64,000 nucleotides of DNA, from the IMG/VR virus record IMGVR_UViG_3300036781_000418, positions 124,001 to 188,000 of that record; one strand, 5' to 3'. Both the position numbers and the translations under genes were made by a program. The stretch is from a virus. The notes under the pieces were generated by a model, which worked only from the letters and a program-made list of their open reading frames with translations, did not search any database and was not told the DNA's origin. Positions 41,681-49,466 of this stretch are shown piece by piece. Numbering within the stretch: position 1 is the stretch's first letter; each line of letters begins with the position of its first letter.

Positions 41681-42362
41681 ATCGGCTGAGCAGTCTCGTT
41701 GGGACTGCGAATACTGCAACCACAGCTGGGCCACTGAGAACGGCTTCATGGGGCACACCTGTAAGGGTCGAGCGAAGCTTGACCAGTTGCAGTCGATCAC
41801 TGGACAGGTGGCGTACTCCTACTACGGTGACTGGATGCGGGCACGTCGAAGGTCGGTGCCTAGCGCGGAGAAGTTCCTGACCTCTCGGTACTACAACACG
41901 TTCATCCGCTTCGCCGACTTCGCCGACAAGACGGCGATTCCCAACACTGAGCAGTTCATCAAGCAGATGGTCGAGCTCAACTACGACCCGGTGCTGTGGA
42001 CGAACCGTGGAGTCTACGCGGCGTACCTTGAATGGTTTGACCGGGCCTACCCACCCGAGTCGCAGTTCATGGAGTCACTTGACCAGCTTACTCGGCTGGC
42101 GGCCGATGGTGAAGTGCAGCTCACCAACATCTACGAGTACCTCGGTGCTGAGTCGTTGGTGAAGCTTGTCCGTCGTCGCAAGGTCTCGCCGTGGTTCCTC
42201 GTGACGTCGAAGAAGTTCATCTCATGGGCGACGGCCTTGCCAACCCTTGAGAAACAGCTCGTGACGGACTGCGTGAACGTGGGTGCGTACGGCCTGAAGC
42301 TTCAAGCTCGGCCTGATCTTGTCCACATGTTCCGTGCCGCGTCGGCGGAGGTTGGCCTATGA
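41628..42362 (+). CDS. Zinc-finger protein before polymerase part B
   Basis: 244 residues with a 53-nt overlap with the preceding gene. A C2H2-type finger, CEYCNHSWATENGFMGHTC, lies near residues 27-45; the rest is helical. ATGA overlap couples it to polymerase part B, so it may be part of the replisome (for instance a helicase loader or primer-binding protein). No family recognised. Confidence 0.6.
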   Translation: MKREELRQAASHRRVSAESAEQSRWDCEYCNHSWATENGFMGHTCKGRAKLDQLQSITGQVAYSYYGDWMRARRRSVPSAEKFLTSRYYNTFIRFADFADKTAIPNTEQFIKQMVELNYDPVLWTNRGVYAAYLEWFDRAYPPESQFMESLDQLTRLAADGEVQLTNIYEYLGAESLVKLVRRRKVSPWFLVTSKKFISWATALPTLEKQLVTDCVNVGAYGLKLQARPDLVHMFRAASAEVGL

Positions 42363-42937
42363 TTGGTGACATTGACATCGACACGGCGACCTCCTTCGAT
42401 CCGACGAAGGTCTTCCCATGGATTCGCGCCAGCATGGTGAAGGACGGCCAGTTGTTGAAGCACCCGTGTGGCGTCTACCCACAGCGCATTGCTCGAGACC
42501 CGATCACTGGCCTGGCCGCCGTGCCGTACGACGTGGCTGAGGACCTCGGCTTCATCAAGCTCGACTTCCTTCACCTGACCGTCTACGACAACCTCAACTC
42601 GCGTGAGGAGCTCGAGACGCTGGTCAACAAGGAACCGGAGTGGACGCTGCTACAGCTCCCCTCCACCCACAAGAAACTCTTTCAACTGGCAAAGCACGGT
42701 GAGCTCCTGATGAAGCTCAAGCCGACGTCGTTGGAGGAGCTGGCCGACGTGCTGGCGCTCATCCGCCCCGGTAAGTCGACCCTCGTTCCGCTCTACACCA
42801 AGAGCAAGACGACGGCTCGCCAGCTCCTCTGGGCGCAGGACTCGGAGAACGGCTACACCTTCAAGAAGGCCCACGCGTACGGCTACGCCCTGGTCATCGT
42901 GCTCCAACTTCACCTCATTGACATGGGACGGATATGA
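42359..42937 (+). CDS. Split DnaE-like (C-family) polymerase, part B
   Basis: 192 residues. Catalytic Asp pair in the first residues, GDIDID (DnaE: PDFDVDF), third Asp in GFIKLDFLHL (DnaE: GLVKFDFLGL), upstream HPCGVYP (DnaE: HAGGVVI), then LFQLAKHGELLMKLKPTSLE and LALIRPGK (DnaE: VFQLESRGMKDLIKRLQP, VALFRPGP), and KKAHAYGYALVIVLQLHLI (DnaE: NKSHSAAYALVSYQTLWLK). All three catalytic acids are kept. About 100 residues between the Asp pair and HPCGV, and everything after the fingers, are absent. It starts just where part A ends. Confidence 0.82.
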   Translation: MIGDIDIDTATSFDPTKVFPWIRASMVKDGQLLKHPCGVYPQRIARDPITGLAAVPYDVAEDLGFIKLDFLHLTVYDNLNSREELETLVNKEPEWTLLQLPSTHKKLFQLAKHGELLMKLKPTSLEELADVLALIRPGKSTLVPLYTKSKTTARQLLWAQDSENGYTFKKAHAYGYALVIVLQLHLIDMGRI

Positions 42938-43224
42938 AACGTAAAGGCGTCAAAAATTCGCTGCAGTATCACGGCTGGACCGCCGATCAGTTCAAGGCGC
43001 TGACCACTGAACACCTGATCACCATCTTGGCGGCGTCACGGATGATCATCACGTGCGGGTGTCACTACCACTGTGGTGACGACTACCTGGATCCAAGCGA
43101 CCGTGCCTTCAACAATGGACAGCGCGCGTTACGTGAAACCGTTAAGATAGCCTTGGTAGGTCGTGAACACCGCCCTCGTTCTTGCGCGCCGGCGTGCCGG
43201 GAGAAGAAGCAACTGCGGTACTGA
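42934..43224 (+). CDS. Small Cys/His-rich protein
   Basis: 96 residues with CGCHYHCGDDY and a second Cys pair near the end, a possible metal site. Coupled to polymerase part B by ATGA. Last gene of the replication operon. Confidence 0.55.
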   Translation: MKRKGVKNSLQYHGWTADQFKALTTEHLITILAASRMIITCGCHYHCGDDYLDPSDRAFNNGQRALRETVKIALVGREHRPRSCAPACREKKQLRY

Positions 43225-43233
43225 CCCGGCACC

Positions 43234-43275
43234 GTTACACCTTCGTCGTTATCCGGTCTCGTAACGGTGTATAAT
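43234..43275 (+). promoter_or_regulatory. Bipartite promoter GTTACA-N29-GTATAAT
   Basis: GTTACA at 43234-43239; perfect TATAAT at 43270-43275. Drives the gene at 43304. Confidence 0.65.
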
Positions 43276-43303
43276 CGGACGTACACACTTACACGAGGGA
43301 CGT

Positions 43304-44059
43304 ATGGGTGCCAACAGCAAAAGCAAGGACCGTAAGCTCGATCCAGAGCTCGCGGTCAAGACCGTCGCGGAGGCCGTGAAGGTTCGCGACGAAATCAGCG
43401 GCTACTACCGACGGTACCATGGGCTCGCCAAGATCGCCATGGTTTTTCTGAACGTGAAGCCGCACAACTTCAAGAAGGCCGTCGACGCCATCTACTACCT
43501 TGGTGGAGCTGGTGAGTACGCGGACCGACTCGCCGCGACGCTTGACAGCGTCGCCAAGATGTACATGATCCTTGACTTCATCGGCGAAGGCAAGGTCGTT
43601 GAGGAGTACTTGAAGGACACGTACGGCATCAAGATCTCCATCCCCGCCAAGGAGCGGATCAAGGAGGTCAAGATCGGTGACCGTGAGCGTGTGACCATCA
43701 ACAACCTCATGAAGCCGAAGTCGCACGGTATCGACATGGATGAGATGAAGACGAACCGCGACCTCGTCAAGTTTTGCTTCGACGGGTGCCTTGGGCTGCA
43801 GTCCACAATCTGCAGCACCGCGGACTACATCAAGGACCACCTCAAGCCGAAGATTGAGAACGCCCTCCTCATCCAACCGCCCGAGTACGCCCGCTTCTTC
43901 AACATCGCGAAGGCCAAGCTCGGCAAGAAAACTGAGGAGAGACAGGCCCGCAAGAAGAAGGGTTTCGAGACCTCGCACGAGGGTATGAACCTTGGTTTCG
44001 CCCAACTCAAGGCGACTCCCATCAAGGACTTGATCGCGGCCTCGAAGGCGAACGAGTAA
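43304..44059 (+). CDS. Basic helical protein, unknown
   Basis: 251 residues, Lys-rich at both ends, mostly helical, without a recognised domain. The ribosome site is GAGGGA. It is expressed alone from a GTTACA-type promoter and followed by another. The basic nature could fit nucleic-acid binding. Confidence 0.65.
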   Translation: MGANSKSKDRKLDPELAVKTVAEAVKVRDEISGYYRRYHGLAKIAMVFLNVKPHNFKKAVDAIYYLGGAGEYADRLAATLDSVAKMYMILDFIGEGKVVEEYLKDTYGIKISIPAKERIKEVKIGDRERVTINNLMKPKSHGIDMDEMKTNRDLVKFCFDGCLGLQSTICSTADYIKDHLKPKIENALLIQPPEYARFFNIAKAKLGKKTEERQARKKKGFETSHEGMNLGFAQLKATPIKDLIAASKANE

Positions 44060-44073
44060 AATCCGTACACCCC

Positions 44074-44115
44074 GTTACAGATTTGTCTACATAATCCTGG
44101 AGGAGGATGTAGAAT
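44074..44115 (+). promoter_or_regulatory. Bipartite promoter GTTACA-N29-GTAGAAT
   Basis: GTTACA at 44074-44079; -10 TAGAAT at 44110-44115. Predicted +1 coincides with an ATG at 44122 that opens a two-codon ORF (Met-Arg-stop). Confidence 0.6.
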
Positions 44116-44167
44116 CTCTCCATGCGTTGATCCACAACGTACAACCTGGCAACCTTGGAGAGCTATC

Positions 44168-45223
44168 ATGAACCTTCGTACCCTGTTCGCCCTGACCCTA
44201 GCGGTCGCCCTGACCGCCTGCGGTGGAGGTGGTGGATCCGACAACGGATCAACTCCCCCGCCTCCACCGCCTCCCCCACCCGCGCCGACGGCCACGCTGA
44301 CAAGCTCAGCCGCCTACGCGATCGTTGGAACACCCTTCACGCTGACGTGGAGCTCCAACCAAACCGCCTGCACCGGCACGAACTTCACGGCGAGCGCAGC
44401 CTCCGGCACGGTCACCCCGACCCTGACGGCAGGCACCGCCACCTTTACCGTCACGTGCGGCACAGCGACGGCCTCGGTGACCACGAAGGTCCTGCCCGAG
44501 TACACCGCGATTCCGGACGTCGGCTTCCAAGCCGCCCTCATCAACCTCCACGTTCCAGTGAGCGCTGGCCAGGTGAAGACCGCCGACATCGCGGGTATCA
44601 CAAGCATCGTGATGTCCAGCACCCAGAGCCCCACCATGCCTGGCCAAGCGAGCATCGCGGACTACTCCGTCAGCGACCTCACCGGCCTCGCGAACTTCGT
44701 GAGCCTCACCACCCTGTACGCTGAGCACCAGAACCTTGACAACCGCGTGGACTTCTCGCAGAACCCGGCATTGGTCAACCTGCAGCTGTGGGACAACAAG
44801 ATCACCCACCTGGACGTCTCCGCCCTGGTGAACTTGCAGATCCTCGGTACGGGCTGCTTGGACCTCGACGCCCTGGACGTCTCGAAGAACGTCAACATCG
44901 TCGAGCTGGACCTGCAGAACACCGCCACCTGCGTCACCCGCGCACGCACCCTCGACCTCTCAAAGAACGTCAAGCTCCAGCGACTGTACACCCAGTACAC
45001 GCAACTGGCGAGCCTTGACCTCTCGCACAACCCGCTGATGACGGACGTTTGGGTCTCGAACAACCAGCTGACCTACTTGAACCTCAAGGGCGTCGGACTG
45101 CTGAAGATCCTTGACACCCGCAACAACCCTGGCTTGACACAGATTCTCGTGTCCACCCTGCCGCCTGCCAACCAGGCTGGTTACCTCCAAGATCCAGGCC
45201 AGGTCTTCGTGATCGCGCCCTGA
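44168..45223 (+). CDS. LRR lipoprotein, secreted to host envelope
   Basis: 351 residues. A type II signal peptide (MNLRTLFALTLAVALTAC) ends in lipobox LTAC, followed by GGGGGS and a Pro-rich linker, a style common in Burkholderiales lipoproteins. Next comes an Ig-like beta region with two Cys (about 45-110). Then leucine-rich repeats of the LDVSKNxxL type (about 180-320). It should be lipidated and sent to the outer or inner membrane. Surface LRR lipoproteins could block receptors (superinfection exclusion); this is inference. Likely acquired from a bacterium. Ribosome site GGAGAG; GTTACA promoter. Confidence 0.85.
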   Translation: MNLRTLFALTLAVALTACGGGGGSDNGSTPPPPPPPPPAPTATLTSSAAYAIVGTPFTLTWSSNQTACTGTNFTASAASGTVTPTLTAGTATFTVTCGTATASVTTKVLPEYTAIPDVGFQAALINLHVPVSAGQVKTADIAGITSIVMSSTQSPTMPGQASIADYSVSDLTGLANFVSLTTLYAEHQNLDNRVDFSQNPALVNLQLWDNKITHLDVSALVNLQILGTGCLDLDALDVSKNVNIVELDLQNTATCVTRARTLDLSKNVKLQRLYTQYTQLASLDLSHNPLMTDVWVSNNQLTYLNLKGVGLLKILDTRNNPGLTQILVSTLPPANQAGYLQDPGQVFVIAP

Positions 45224-45236
45224 TCCTTGATGTAGG

Positions 45237-45280
45237 TTGCCAACTGGGGTGATAGAGGTACGATGCCTCTATCACCCCAG
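45237..45280 (+). promoter_or_regulatory. Promoter with -10 in loop of 15-bp inverted repeat
   Basis: -35 TTGCCA (45237-45242), 16-nt spacer, -10 TACGAT (45259-45264). The -10 is the loop of CTGGGGTGATAGAGG / CCTCTATCACCCCAG, a perfect 15-bp repeat. No T-run follows, so it is not an ordinary terminator. Confidence 0.65.
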
Positions 45281-45289
45281 AGGCATTTC

Positions 45290-46378
45290 ATGGACCACCT
45301 TAAGATCATCTCACAACTCAAGTCGCCAATCATCTGCGCACTGCCGTATGGCTCCAGGCTGTATGGAACCTCAACGCCTTCGTCTGACTACGACTACAAG
45401 GCCGTCTACATGCCCACGCTCCGTACCCTGCTCCTCAACAAGGAGCTGAAGGTGGAGCGAGCTCGCTTCCACGCCGACGGTACCCGAGCCGCGGACGGTG
45501 ACTCCATGACGGCCGACGGCCTGGAGATCGAAAGCTTCTCGATCCACAAACTGTTCCATGACTACGTGCGTGGTCAAGCCTACGCAATGGAGCTCGTGTT
45601 CGCCATGCAGCAAGGCTTCACGTTGACCGACGCGACGCTGACCACCGTGTGGGGCCAGTCGACCATGGCCACGCTGTCCAAGGAGCTGGTCGCCAAGGCA
45701 CCCCACAAGAACGTCTACTCCATGGTCTCCTTCGCGGTGAAGCAGACGATGGACTACGTGCAGCGTGGAGAACGGTTGAAGGCCGCCTCGAACGTGCTGC
45801 GCAAGGTCAAGAACTGGGAGTTGTTGCTCAAGACGAACGGTGCGGTGCCGCGGCTCGACACGATGGTCGCGTACGCGGACGACACTGGGTATGGAATCAT
45901 CACTGAGCGCGTGATCGACAACGTAGCTCGTGCGACCGGGTTGACCATCGGCGAGTCCATGAACCAGTCGAAGAAGATGGACACGCTCAAGCTGAACGGC
46001 CGCGAGTACCTTGAGACGACCCGCTTGGACCACCTCATCGGCGCGCTGGAAAAGTTGGTGGAGAGCTACGGCACACGCACCAACGAGGCCGCCGAGAAGG
46101 ACGTCGACTGGAAGTCGCTGAGCCACGCGGTGCGTGTGTACCAGCAGGTTGAGGAGTTCCTTGACACTGGCTTCATCACGTTCCCACGTGCCAACGTCCA
46201 ACAGTTGATCGACATCAAGGAAGGTCGAACGTCGCTTGAGGACGTGAAGGTCCTGCTACGCGACCTTGACACGCGCATTCACCCGCGTTGTGTCACGCCA
46301 ACTCAGACCGAGATCGCCGAGCTTGACAAGCAAGCCGACGCCATCCTATACAGCTGGGTTTACGAGGCCACGCTGTAG
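45290..46378 (+). CDS. RlaP-type nucleotidyltransferase
   Basis: 362 residues from ATG 45290 (AGAGG upstream; the in-frame ATG at 45263 overlaps the promoter). The polymerase-beta-like motif is clear: YGSRLYGTSTPSSDYDYKAV, with the G-S and D-x-D metal site, as in the predicted nucleotidyltransferase family RlaP. The large helical C-terminus may bind RNA. A tRNA or RNA end-modifying role alongside HD-Pnk and RNA ligase is plausible. Its last 33 nt overlap a convergent gene. Confidence 0.75.
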   Translation: MDHLKIISQLKSPIICALPYGSRLYGTSTPSSDYDYKAVYMPTLRTLLLNKELKVERARFHADGTRAADGDSMTADGLEIESFSIHKLFHDYVRGQAYAMELVFAMQQGFTLTDATLTTVWGQSTMATLSKELVAKAPHKNVYSMVSFAVKQTMDYVQRGERLKAASNVLRKVKNWELLLKTNGAVPRLDTMVAYADDTGYGIITERVIDNVARATGLTIGESMNQSKKMDTLKLNGREYLETTRLDHLIGALEKLVESYGTRTNEAAEKDVDWKSLSHAVRVYQQVEEFLDTGFITFPRANVQQLIDIKEGRTSLEDVKVLLRDLDTRIHPRCVTPTQTEIAELDKQADAILYSWVYEATL

Positions 46379-46810
46379 CGCGTAGATCGTCGCCTTTGGG
46401 CGAATTTCGACGAACTCAGGAATTACGGGGACACGACGACGTTTGATTCGTCCATGTCCACGTAGGTCCGTGGAGAACCCACGGCCAACGAGTCGACGAA
46501 CGTGCGCCAAGGCGAAGGTCTTGTAGATCGGCTGCGTGATCTCGGACAGGCCAAGCTTGGAGAGTTCAAAGGACAACGGGTGTCGTACCCCTGACTGTTC
46601 CCAATCTCCAGCGACGTTGATGAACGCCTCGAGGTCAACGCCTTCCTGCTGCGCAAAGTCAAGGACGTACGCCGTAAGCTCGTCCTCCGTGATGTTGTCC
46701 ACGATGACAAGGTACTGCTCGTGGCGGTGCTCGAGCAGGCTGAGCATCATCATGTTGGCGTTGCCAGTGACGTGTTCAACGATGAGGTTGGAGATCTTCT
46801 TCTTGGTCAT
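46346..46810 (-). CDS. Late protein, unknown
   Basis: 154 residues on the minus strand, N-terminus MTKKKISNLIVEHVTGNANM, basic C-terminus. A TAAATA late promoter lies 25 nt upstream. The middle (LVIVDNITEDELTAYVLDFA, then LSFELSKLGLSE) reads like a conserved phage protein, but I cannot name it. A late gene isolated among early-type genes. Confidence 0.65.
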   Translation of the reverse strand: MTKKKISNLIVEHVTGNANMMMLSLLEHRHEQYLVIVDNITEDELTAYVLDFAQQEGVDLEAFINVAGDWEQSGVRHPLSFELSKLGLSEITQPIYKTFALAHVRRLVGRGFSTDLRGHGRIKRRRVPVIPEFVEIRPKATIYALQRGLVNPAV

Positions 46811-46834
46811 GTAGTGCAGGAGTCGGTGTCCTGG

Positions 46835-46840
46835 TATTTA
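46835..46840 (-). promoter_or_regulatory. Late promoter, TAAATA (minus)
   Basis: Minus-strand CATAAATACC lies 25 nt before the start of the 46346-46810 gene. Confidence 0.5.
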
Positions 46841-46875
46841 TGGACCCCGGTTGCACCGTAACGATTCTTGAACCT

Positions 46876-46918
46876 GTTACAGAATCCTAGTGTACTTATC
46901 TCAGGATAAGCGTAGAAT
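46876..46918 (+). promoter_or_regulatory. Bipartite promoter GTTACA-N30-GTAGAAT
   Basis: GTTACA at 46876-46881; TAGAAT at 46913-46918. Predicted +1 falls on an ATG at 46925 that opens a two-codon ORF (Met-Phe-stop) before the true start at 46943. Confidence 0.6.
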
Positions 46919-46942
46919 TCAACCATGTTCTAGGAGAACGCC

Positions 46943-47296
46943 ATGTTTAAGAATCCACGCCTGTTGATCTTCATCGCCCTCATCATCGTCGTCTGCCGCT
47001 CCCTGTTCGGATCGTGGCGTGCGACGGAGATCGGACAAGGCGCGCACTTCGGAGTTGGAGTGATCATCTTCGGCTTGCTCTTCTTCCTGTGGGCCATCAC
47101 TATGTTCGGGTCGTTCCGAAACGTTGTGATTGTCCTGACCGCCTTCACCGCGGTCGGCGCGACCCTCGTTTTCTGCGCGGCCTTTACCATGGCCTTCGCC
47201 TTTCATATCCTTGGTGGTCAGCCAATCACTGACCCGGACGGTGCCTTCATGACGATGGTCACATTCGCCAAGGAATTCTGGCACTTGGTGTTCTGA
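46943..47296 (+). CDS. Membrane protein, three helices
   Basis: 117 residues with hydrophobic helices at about 7-20, 33-55 and 60-90. Ribosome site TAGGAG overlaps the stop of a two-codon upstream ORF. Predicted inner-membrane protein of unknown function. Confidence 0.6.
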   Translation: MFKNPRLLIFIALIIVVCRSLFGSWRATEIGQGAHFGVGVIIFGLLFFLWAITMFGSFRNVVIVLTAFTAVGATLVFCAAFTMAFAFHILGGQPITDPDGAFMTMVTFAKEFWHLVF

Positions 47297-47297
47297 C

Positions 47298-47708
47298 ATG
47301 ATAATCTACCACGCTTCACCGACACAGCTGGCCAGCTTCGGGCCAACCCCTGCCTGGTTTTCCACTAACACCCGTGACGCCGCGGGTTGGCATAAAGCCG
47401 GTGGCCAGGTGAAAAGCTACACGCACATCTGCACCTTCGCCGGCGTTATCGCGCCGATCACGACCGTGGTTGAGCTCGCCAAGCGGGTGTGGCCGAACGA
47501 CGAGTTCATCTACTCGATGCTGGACCCGCACATCGGCGAGTTTGAGGTGAGCAAGATCGAGGAGTTTGTCCGAGTGCTCAAGGTTGCCGGGTTTGACGCG
47601 GCCTATGTTGAGGACTACGACCCGCACGACTTCGAGCACGGTCGAACCATCAGCATGTGCGTCCTTAACCCGTCGAGCACGGTGCAGGTTCAGATCTTCA
47701 TGGAGTAA
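47298..47708 (+). CDS. ADP-ribosyltransferase-like protein
   Basis: 136 residues. The first strand IIYHASPTQL gives the H of an H-Y-E type active site, AWFSTNTRDAAGWHKAGGQV supplies the FST strand and following helix, and the C-terminal AGFDAAYVEDYD then MCVLNPSSTVQV matches the usual ...VVFDPSxIK end of ART domains. The catalytic Glu/Gln is not certain. T4 uses three ARTs (Alt, ModA, ModB) to modify host proteins; this could be a small analogue. Starts 1 nt after the upstream stop. Confidence 0.5.
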   Translation: MIIYHASPTQLASFGPTPAWFSTNTRDAAGWHKAGGQVKSYTHICTFAGVIAPITTVVELAKRVWPNDEFIYSMLDPHIGEFEVSKIEEFVRVLKVAGFDAAYVEDYDPHDFEHGRTISMCVLNPSSTVQVQIFME

Positions 47709-47726
47709 CGTACCCTGGTGCGGTGA

Positions 47727-47769
47727 TGTACAACGTGGGGCTGGTGTCTTAAAATGGCACCAGCCCCAC
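47727..47769 (+). promoter_or_regulatory. Promoter with -10 in loop of 12-bp inverted repeat
   Basis: TGTACA (47727-47732)-N17-TAAAAT (47750-47755). The arms GTGGGGCTGGTG and CACCAGCCCCAC (47735-47746, 47758-47769) flank the -10. Drives DNA ligase. Confidence 0.65.
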
Positions 47770-47784
47770 AACCGTTTACACACC

Positions 47785-49152
47785 ATGAACTTCGCCGACG
47801 TCCTGAAAACCTGTGAACAAGCCAGTGGTGCTGGCTCCAAGAAGGTCATCAAGGAGGCCTTGGGTCGCTTTGACGCGACTTCACGTCGCTTGATGTACTA
47901 CCTGTTCAACCCGTTCTACACGTTCGGCGTCAAGAAGTACGATCAACCAATCTGTCACACGGTCAACGAAAATGACCTGGACACCGCGATCAACGAGCTC
48001 TTCCTGACGCTGGACCAACTCCGCAACCGCGAGCTGACGGGCAACGCCGCCCGCAACGCCGTGACGGACATTCTCGAGCTCTTCACCGAGGACACGGCCA
48101 AGTACATCGCCCGTGTGATCGACAAGGACCCACAAGCTGGGTTCTCCAACGAGACCTACAACAAGGTCTGGCCTGACGATCCAGTGCCAATCTTCTCCGT
48201 GATGCTGGCCGACAAGTTGGCCGTGACGGAGACCGAGGCCGACGACGGTGGTGACGACTTTGACCAGATCGTCTACCCCATCTGGTCGGACGTGAAGTAC
48301 GACGGTGAACGCAACCTCTGCATCGTCAAAGAAACCGACATCACCTACCTGTCGCGCTCGGGCTTGGAAGCCGAGCACATGTACGGCCTGTTCGACGAAG
48401 AGCTCATCAAGATCCGCGCACACCTTGGCTATGACTTCGTGATGGACGGTGAACGGATGGCCGCCTCCTACATCGACACGATCAACGCCAAGAAGTCTGG
48501 CGCTGAGGGTGAGGTTGGTAAGAAGGCCATGCGCTTCCGAGTCTTCTTCATGATGTCGCTTGACAACTGGAACGCTCAGCAGTGCGCCACCACGATGCGC
48601 CAGAACCGTGCCAACCTCACCGCCATCTTCGCGGCCTGTGAGTGCGTCAAGCTGACCCAGACCGTTGGCCGTGAAGTCGTCGACCATGACGACATGATGA
48701 GCCACCTCGACGAGGTCACCAAGCCCGGTTACGACGGCCAGAAGAAAGGCCACGAGGGTTTGATCCTCAAGCAGTACGAAGCCTTGTACTCATGGGACCG
48801 CTCCATGTCATGGTGCAAGGTCAAGAAGTTCTACGAGGTGGACGTTCGCATCATGACCTACGAGATGGGTCGCAAGTCCCTGTCGCACACCATCGGTCGT
48901 GTCAACTACGTCGGCTTCCTTGAAGACGGTCGTCGTGTTGAAGGTGGCGTTGGATCTGGTCTGCGCCTGAAGTCGCGCAACGACGGCGCCCCAACCCGTG
49001 ACGAGCTGCTCGCCAACTGGGAGAAGTACGAAGGTACGACCATGGTGCTGAAGTACCAGGAAGTCTCGAAGGCCAAGGACAAGCAAGTCCTCAGCCTGCG
49101 CTTCCCCACGGTCTTCCGTTTCCGCGACGACAAGATCATCAACGTTGACTGA
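47785..49152 (+). CDS. 30: ATP-dependent DNA ligase, T4 gp30-like
   Basis: 455 residues (T4: 487). Nucleotidyltransferase motifs: I VKYDGER with Lys 171, IIIa/III around DFVMDGERM, IV HEGLILKQ, V WCKVKKF. OB-like C-terminus. It seals nicks on the phage DNA during replication and recombination. The ATG at 47785 is chosen because it lies 30 nt after the promoter and begins the ligase N-terminus (MNFADVLKTCEQ). No clear ribosome site. Confidence 0.93.
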   Translation: MNFADVLKTCEQASGAGSKKVIKEALGRFDATSRRLMYYLFNPFYTFGVKKYDQPICHTVNENDLDTAINELFLTLDQLRNRELTGNAARNAVTDILELFTEDTAKYIARVIDKDPQAGFSNETYNKVWPDDPVPIFSVMLADKLAVTETEADDGGDDFDQIVYPIWSDVKYDGERNLCIVKETDITYLSRSGLEAEHMYGLFDEELIKIRAHLGYDFVMDGERMAASYIDTINAKKSGAEGEVGKKAMRFRVFFMMSLDNWNAQQCATTMRQNRANLTAIFAACECVKLTQTVGREVVDHDDMMSHLDEVTKPGYDGQKKGHEGLILKQYEALYSWDRSMSWCKVKKFYEVDVRIMTYEMGRKSLSHTIGRVNYVGFLEDGRRVEGGVGSGLRLKSRNDGAPTRDELLANWEKYEGTTMVLKYQEVSKAKDKQVLSLRFPTVFRFRDDKIINVD

Positions 49153-49162
49153 GGAGTTTGAC

Positions 49163-49333
49163 ATGAAGTGGGAAGCTATTAGCGGTGCCATCGCCATCTG
49201 TGCCTTCATGGGCATGTTGGCCTATACCGACTCGACCAAGAACAAGGCCGACGCGGAGATCAAAATCTCCTGCAACAACCTGCGGGCCGCCGCCGTTGCA
49301 GCCAGTCAGCCTACCCCGGTCTGCAGCCTGTAA
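49163..49333 (+). CDS. Small anchored protein
   Basis: 56 residues with one N-terminal hydrophobic helix and two Cys near the C-terminus. GGAG precedes the ATG at 49163. Probably exposed in the periplasm. Could be a small spanin-like or regulatory peptide; unknown. Confidence 0.5.
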   Translation: MKWEAISGAIAICAFMGMLAYTDSTKNKADAEIKISCNNLRAAAVAASQPTPVCSL

Positions 49334-49352
49334 CACAGAACCTGCGCAAGCT

Positions 49353-49402
49353 CGGCGACACCAGGGATGACCGGTGTCGCCGATTCGTTTGTGGTGGTAT
49401 GA
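49353..49402 (+). promoter_or_regulatory. Hairpin followed by -10 box TATGAT
   Basis: CGGCGACACC / GGTGTCGCCG (10 bp) at 49353-49382, then TATGAT about 15 nt on. Terminator and promoter back to back. Confidence 0.5.
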
Positions 49403-49466
49403 TCAACACCTACGCCGAACGGTTGCAACCGACGACCGCCTGGCACCAACGACCATACAAGAAGAC

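Noticed and set aside
47566-47784. N-terminal extension of DNA ligase to an upstream ATG
   Set aside because: The extension runs through the ADP-ribosyltransferase-like gene in another frame and through the ligase promoter.
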